A stretch of 64,000 bases of DNA from Clostridium paraputrificum (lineage in GTDB: Bacteria; Bacillota; Clostridia; Clostridiales; Clostridiaceae), in assembly GCF_900447045.1 (NCBI RefSeq), contig NZ_UAWH01000014.1, positions 866,501-930,500 of the forward strand. Reading direction: 5' to 3'. Below, piece after piece: positions 60,346 through 64,000 of the stretch. Position 1 is the first letter of the stretch. Every line of letters begins with the position of its first letter. Both the position numbers and the translations under genes were made by a program. The notes beneath the pieces are model-generated. The model was not told where the DNA came from. It did not search any database and saw only the letters and a program-made list of their open reading frames with translations.

Positions 60346-61506
60346 GTGTTTCTAGAAAAGACGGTCGAAAAAAATAAAGAATTAATAAATGTAGCCTTTG
60401 AACTCCATAAAAAAGGTGTAATTGAGCCTGATACTTATGTAATTGATTTAGATAGAACTATTGAGAATGCAAGAAGAATTAAAGAAGAAGCTGATAAGTA
60501 TAATGTTAAATTATATTTCATGTCTAAACAAATTGGTAGAAATCCTTTAGTATGTAAGGAACTTATGAAATTGGGTTATGAAGGTGCAGTTGTAGTAGAT
60601 TTTAGAGAAGCAGAAGTTATGATAAATAATGGAATAAAGATAGGTCATGTTGGACATCTTGTTCAAATTCCAACTTCATTATTAAAAAAGATAGTTTCAA
60701 GTAAACCAGATTATATAACAGTTTATTCTATAGAGAAAGCAAAACAAATAGACCTAGTTTGTAAGGAGCTAGGCATAACTCAGAAGATAATGCTAAGAGT
60801 ATTAGATGAAAATGATAGCCTTTATTCAGGACAGTATGGTGGTTTTTTCTTGAGTGAGTTAGAGGAGAAGGTTAGTGAACTAATTAGTTTAAAAAATGTA
60901 AGGATAGCTGGAATAGCATCTTTTCCATGTTTTTTATATAAAGAATCAGAAAATAAAATTGAGGCAACAAATAATATAAAAACTATTAAAAAAGCAAAAG
61001 AAATACTTGAAGAAAAATTTGATTTGAAAATTGATCAATTAAATATGCCTTCAGCTACATGCACAGAAAGCGTTAAGCTAATAAGTGAAAATGGAGGTAC
61101 TCATGGAGAGCCAGGGCATGGGTTAACTGGTACAACTCCTTTCCATAAATATAATAATACAGCAGAAATCCCAGCTTTAATTTATGTATCGGAAGTATCG
61201 CATAATTTACAAGAAAAGTCTTATTGTTATGGTGGAGGACACTATAGAAGATCACATGTAGAAAAAGCTTTAGTAGGAAAGTCATTAGAGGATTCTAAGA
61301 AGGTTAAGGTGATTCCACCAACAGATGAAAGTATAGATTATCATTTTGAACTAAGTGAAAATTCAAAAGTTGGAGATACAGTTATTATGGCTTTTAGAAG
61401 TCAAATATTTGTTACTAGAAGCAATGTAGCGGTCGTGAAAGGAATTTCAACTAATAAACCTGAGGTAGTTGGATTGTACAATTCACTAGGTATGGAAATT
61501 AAATAG
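60346..61506 (+). CDS. yhfX: YhfX family alanine-racemase-like PLP enzyme
   Basis: A 386-residue protein with an alanine racemase N-terminal barrel; the likely PLP Lys lies in YFMSKQIGRNP (~60). DYITVYSIEKAK and MLRVLDEND are barrel strands. The GGTHGEPGHGLTGTTP region may hold a metal. A D-amino acid or D-hydroxy acid as substrate is plausible but not shown. The start is a GTG behind GGAGGGAG. It keeps the operon order seen with YhfS and YhfW. Confidence 0.85.
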   Translation: MFLEKTVEKNKELINVAFELHKKGVIEPDTYVIDLDRTIENARRIKEEADKYNVKLYFMSKQIGRNPLVCKELMKLGYEGAVVVDFREAEVMINNGIKIGHVGHLVQIPTSLLKKIVSSKPDYITVYSIEKAKQIDLVCKELGITQKIMLRVLDENDSLYSGQYGGFFLSELEEKVSELISLKNVRIAGIASFPCFLYKESENKIEATNNIKTIKKAKEILEEKFDLKIDQLNMPSATCTESVKLISENGGTHGEPGHGLTGTTPFHKYNNTAEIPALIYVSEVSHNLQEKSYCYGGGHYRRSHVEKALVGKSLEDSKKVKVIPPTDESIDYHFELSENSKVGDTVIMAFRSQIFVTRSNVAVVKGISTNKPEVVGLYNSLGMEIK

Positions 61507-61522
61507 TTTTGGAAGTGATAGT

Positions 61523-62734
61523 ATGAAAAAGTTTATAGTTGTTGTGTTAGATGGATTTGGAATTGGTGAAATGGATGATGTAAGCAAGTGTAGACCTACA
61601 GACATTGGTTCTAATACATGTTTACATATTTTAGAACAGAGAAAAGATTTAATACTCAACAATCTAGAAAAAATAGGATTAATGAATGTATTATCCAAAG
61701 AAGTGAATGGTATGAAGTTCAGTAATACTGCAACATGGGGAAAAGGGAAGTTAACTCATTTTGGTGCTGATACATTCTTTGGACATCAGGAAATAATGGG
61801 TACAAGACCTAAAAAGCCATTTACTGAACCTTTAAAGGTTAAGATTGATGAAATATATAAAGTATTGGTGAAAGCAGGATACAAGGTAAGATACTCAGAA
61901 GGATTTAGTGAGAAATTATTAATTGTAGAAGAAGCCTTAACTGTGGCAGATAATATAGAGTGCGATTTAGGACAGGCTATAAATATTACATCAGCATTGG
62001 ATATAATACCTTTTAAAGAAGTTTTAAAAATAGGAAAATTAGTTAGAGAAGTTGTAAAAGTTCCAAGAGTTATTACTTTTGGAGGCAAAGGAATTACTTT
62101 AGATAATATATTAAATGCTATTGAAGAAAAAGATGGTGGATTTATTGGAGTGAATGCGCCAAAGTCAGGTGTGTATGATGATGGATATGAGTGTATTCAT
62201 TTGGGATATGGTGTAGATCCTCAAACACAAGTAACTACTATTTTATCTGAAAATAATATACCTGTATATTTACTTGGAAAAGTTGCAGATGTAGTTATCA
62301 ATGAAAGAGGAAGAAGTATTTCAATGGTAGATACTAAATCTGTTCTAGAAAGAACTATTGAAATAGCTAAAGAGATAAATAATGGGTTTATTTGTTGTAA
62401 TGTGCAAGAAACAGATCTAGCTGGACATAGTGAAAATGTAGATAGATATGCAGAAAAACTAAAGATTGCAGATAGTCTTATAGGAGAACTTATTAATACT
62501 TTAAAAGAAGAAGATATTCTTATAGTTATGGCTGATCATGGGAATGATCCTACAATAGGACATTCAAAACATACTAGAGAGATGGTCCCATTAATGATAA
62601 CAGGGAAGAATATAAAAACAGGTGTAAATATAGGAGAAAGAGAAACTCTTTCTGATGTAGGTGCTACTGTTGCAGAATATTTTAATGTTGCTTCACCTGA
62701 AAATGGAACTAGTTTTTTGAGTAAAATAATATAG
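61523..62734 (+). CDS. yhfW: YhfW family phosphopentomutase-like metalloenzyme
   Basis: A 403-residue alkaline-phosphatase-superfamily enzyme that resembles phosphopentomutase: VVVLDGFGIGEMDD (metal Asp), the nucleophile region SNTCLHIL, GHQEIMG, and the metal-binding MADHGNDP and HSKHTRE at the end. It should move a phosphate within a sugar or polyol phosphate. The substrate is unknown. A terminator-like hairpin follows before the amidase gene. Confidence 0.88.
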   Translation: MKKFIVVVLDGFGIGEMDDVSKCRPTDIGSNTCLHILEQRKDLILNNLEKIGLMNVLSKEVNGMKFSNTATWGKGKLTHFGADTFFGHQEIMGTRPKKPFTEPLKVKIDEIYKVLVKAGYKVRYSEGFSEKLLIVEEALTVADNIECDLGQAINITSALDIIPFKEVLKIGKLVREVVKVPRVITFGGKGITLDNILNAIEEKDGGFIGVNAPKSGVYDDGYECIHLGYGVDPQTQVTTILSENNIPVYLLGKVADVVINERGRSISMVDTKSVLERTIEIAKEINNGFICCNVQETDLAGHSENVDRYAEKLKIADSLIGELINTLKEEDILIVMADHGNDPTIGHSKHTREMVPLMITGKNIKTGVNIGERETLSDVGATVAEYFNVASPENGTSFLSKII

Positions 62735-62740
62735 AATAGA

Positions 62741-62774
62741 TAATCTCAGTAAATTTTTACTGAGATTATTTTAT
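62741..62774 (+). terminator. Weak terminator or attenuator between yhfW and the amidase gene
   Basis: Stem AATCTCAGTAAA / TTTACTGAGATT-type (11 bases) followed by ATTTTAT, a broken T-run. Part of the transcription probably reads through into the amidase gene, whose GGAGG begins at the end of the hairpin. Confidence 0.6.
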
Positions 62775-62784
62775 AGGAGGCCTT

Positions 62785-63855
62785 ATGAGAAAGATTGATA
62801 AAGCTATCGTTTTAGCTAAAGATAATTTAAATAAATCTGTAATGGAAATTAATCCTAATATTTTAGAAGAAGTTAAAGAGAAAGATGAAGAATATTTAAC
62901 TTTTGGAGTTAAAAACACAGGGGATATTCCTAGAAGCTTAATAGATAACATTAGAAATAATAAAAAGTTTTTATGGACAACTATAGATAGGATGTCTCAT
63001 TTAGGAAGAAGTATAGATACAGAGTTAATAAATCCATTAACTTATAGAGCAATGACAGGATCTTCTTCAGGAACTGCAATAAATGTTTTTAAAGGGATAA
63101 ATGATTTTGGCATAGGAACAGATGGAGGAGGATCTGTTTTAGCACCAGCACTAAGTTTAAACTTATTTTCATTCTTAGGAAAAGGTGCAGGGTTAGAAAT
63201 AAGTAAAAAAGGAGTTTCAACAGATAACATTGCTTTTAAGCCAGGAATAGGATTGATTTCAAAAGATCTTCCTACTCTTAAATGTGTAGTTAATGAGTTG
63301 ATGTCGCTAGAGGAATATTCTTTAAAAGAAGTGAGGGTTGTTATATCTAAGAAGAATACATGTAAAACAATAGAGGGGGAAGATATTTATAATAAAGTTA
63401 TTAATATTTTAAATAAAATAAAGAGCTATCATAAATTAACTATAGTGGAATATAGATTTCAGGATATATATAATAGGGAAAGTTCCATTAAAGATATTAA
63501 TAATATTTTTAGTAATGATATTGGTGATATTATCATTAATTTTGAGGGGCCTATAGATTTATATGGATATGATGAAACAATTCAAAAGAGCTTTTTGGGT
63601 AATGGGGCAAAAGAAATAACTAAAAATGGAGGAAAAGCATTAGTAAAATCAGCTAATATATGTAGATGTTCGGCTATTACATTACCAGTAAATGAAATTG
63701 CATCTGGAATAGTCTTGTGTTCAAAGGAAGGAAAAGAAAAAATACATGGATTATTTGCTTTAGCAGAAGAAATAAATGAGGTTATAAAAAGACCAGATAT
63801 ATATGAAAAATATTTTATTAGAAAAGAAAAGTTCGTTAATTCATTAGATTTTTAA
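62785..63855 (+). CDS. Amidase-signature family protein, short
   Basis: A 356-residue protein with the amidase signature: GSSSGTAIN (92-100) and GTDGGGSVLAPA (111-122), in which Ser117 is the expected nucleophile and one of Ser93-Ser95 the bridging Ser. Lys43 in FGVKNTGD is the best candidate for the third triad member, because the usual N-terminal ~100 residues are shortened to about 45. Members usually have 450-500 residues. It would split an amide to acid and ammonia or amine in the cytoplasm. It is the last gene of the yhf operon, where E. coli has none. Confidence 0.8.
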   Translation: MRKIDKAIVLAKDNLNKSVMEINPNILEEVKEKDEEYLTFGVKNTGDIPRSLIDNIRNNKKFLWTTIDRMSHLGRSIDTELINPLTYRAMTGSSSGTAINVFKGINDFGIGTDGGGSVLAPALSLNLFSFLGKGAGLEISKKGVSTDNIAFKPGIGLISKDLPTLKCVVNELMSLEEYSLKEVRVVISKKNTCKTIEGEDIYNKVINILNKIKSYHKLTIVEYRFQDIYNRESSIKDINNIFSNDIGDIIINFEGPIDLYGYDETIQKSFLGNGAKEITKNGGKALVKSANICRCSAITLPVNEIASGIVLCSKEGKEKIHGLFALAEEINEVIKRPDIYEKYFIRKEKFVNSLDF

Positions 63856-63885
63856 ATATAACAAATCATGAAGTTATAGAGAAAG

Positions 63886-63915
63886 TTAAGAGGCTGTCTT
63901 AAGACAGCCTCTTAA
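63886..63915. terminator. Perfect palindromic hairpin between convergent genes
   Basis: A 30-base perfect palindrome (arms TTAAGAGGCTGTC / GACAGCCTCTTAA with TTAA centre) just after the amidase gene; it reaches the stop codon of the reverse gene. It has few T on either side, so termination may be modest. Confidence 0.75.
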
Positions 63916-64000
63916 TATATAAATTCTATATTTTCATTTAATAAAGGCTTTAAGCTTTCAATAAGTTTTTCTCTTCCGTTACTATAAATAGTTTCTACAT
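63912..64000 (-). CDS. Partial reverse gene, last 28 residues
   Basis: The reverse strand is open from the window end to a TAA at 63912 and encodes a C-terminus reading VETIYSNGREKLIESLKPLL and ending in EFIY. The other two reverse frames stop. The gene continues beyond the window and I cannot name it. It converges on the yhf operon and shares its terminal hairpin. Confidence 0.55.
   Translation of the reverse strand, partial: VETIYSNGREKLIESLKPLLNENIEFIY

Noticed and set aside
1-64000. CRISPR arrays, tRNA or rRNA genes, prophage or intact insertion sequences
   Set aside because: No regularly spaced direct repeats, tRNA-like cloverleaf ends, rRNA-like conserved blocks or phage gene runs were seen.

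Overview
The window is AT-rich DNA (roughly 30% GC by eye) with gene content of a spore-forming, strictly fermentative cluster I Clostridium. The evidence is an alpha/beta-type small acid-soluble spore protein, several CotF-like coat proteins, glycyl-radical pyruvate formate-lyase, LPXTG surface proteins, and a tungsten/molybdenum-dependent nitrate reductase of the type known from C. perfringens. The species cannot be fixed from sequence alone. No rRNA, tRNA, CRISPR array or intact mobile element was seen.

Layout. 1-2934: end of a FecCD-type ABC importer (binding protein, permease, ATPase with an apparent AUA start) ending in a MocA-like nucleotidyltransferase, so probably molybdate/tungstate uptake. 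3028-5748: a small unknown gene and a reverse patatin / DUF5685 / degenerate J-domain cluster. 6069-10265: a wall-anchored metallophosphoesterase and a Suv3-like RNA helicase. 10339-16393: coat proteins, a catalytically degenerate IS1595-like transposase, ZupT, an AI-2E-type permease, homoserine dehydrogenase and AzlCD. 16618-27337: an unknown membrane protein, a GGDEF-EAL protein, an AbgT transporter, a SEC-C protein, a CehA/McbA-type PHP hydrolase and a DUF1540 protein. 27521-29057: a sporulation group whose manganese catalase is cut by an in-frame TAA. 29532-35570: pflB and the fruR-fruK-fruA operon.

36549-43946 is a molybdenum-cofactor regulon: a Moco-type riboswitch plus terminator, then moeA, a mobA-mobB fusion, mogA/moaB, modA, modB (no modC), a Cys-tailed MoeA-like protein, moaC, moaA and a MOSC protein. 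It is followed by a TIM44-like protein, a TetR regulator and, at 45901-50604, the consumer of the cofactor: nitrate reductase, its four-cluster ferredoxin, an NADH/FAD oxidoreductase and a TDT-type anion channel. A CRP/FNR-type palindrome sits exactly at -41.5 of the inferred promoter. A chemoreceptor and a DUF6572 protein follow.

53315-63855 is a complete yhf-type operon (yhfZ, yhfY, yhfU, a secreted serine hydrolase, yhfT, php, yhfS, yhfX, yhfW, an amidase-signature enzyme). The pathway of this conserved operon is not, to my knowledge, established. Here it carries a cre box overlapping its promoter and two near-identical palindromes, and gains two extra hydrolases. This suggests a catabolite-repressed route that cuts an amide or ester outside the cell, imports the product through YhfT and processes it with lactonase/phosphotriesterase-like, PLP and phosphomutase-like enzymes.

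A family of non-coding dispersed repeats lies directly after intrinsic terminators at four places (21187, 29413, 35624, 45501).
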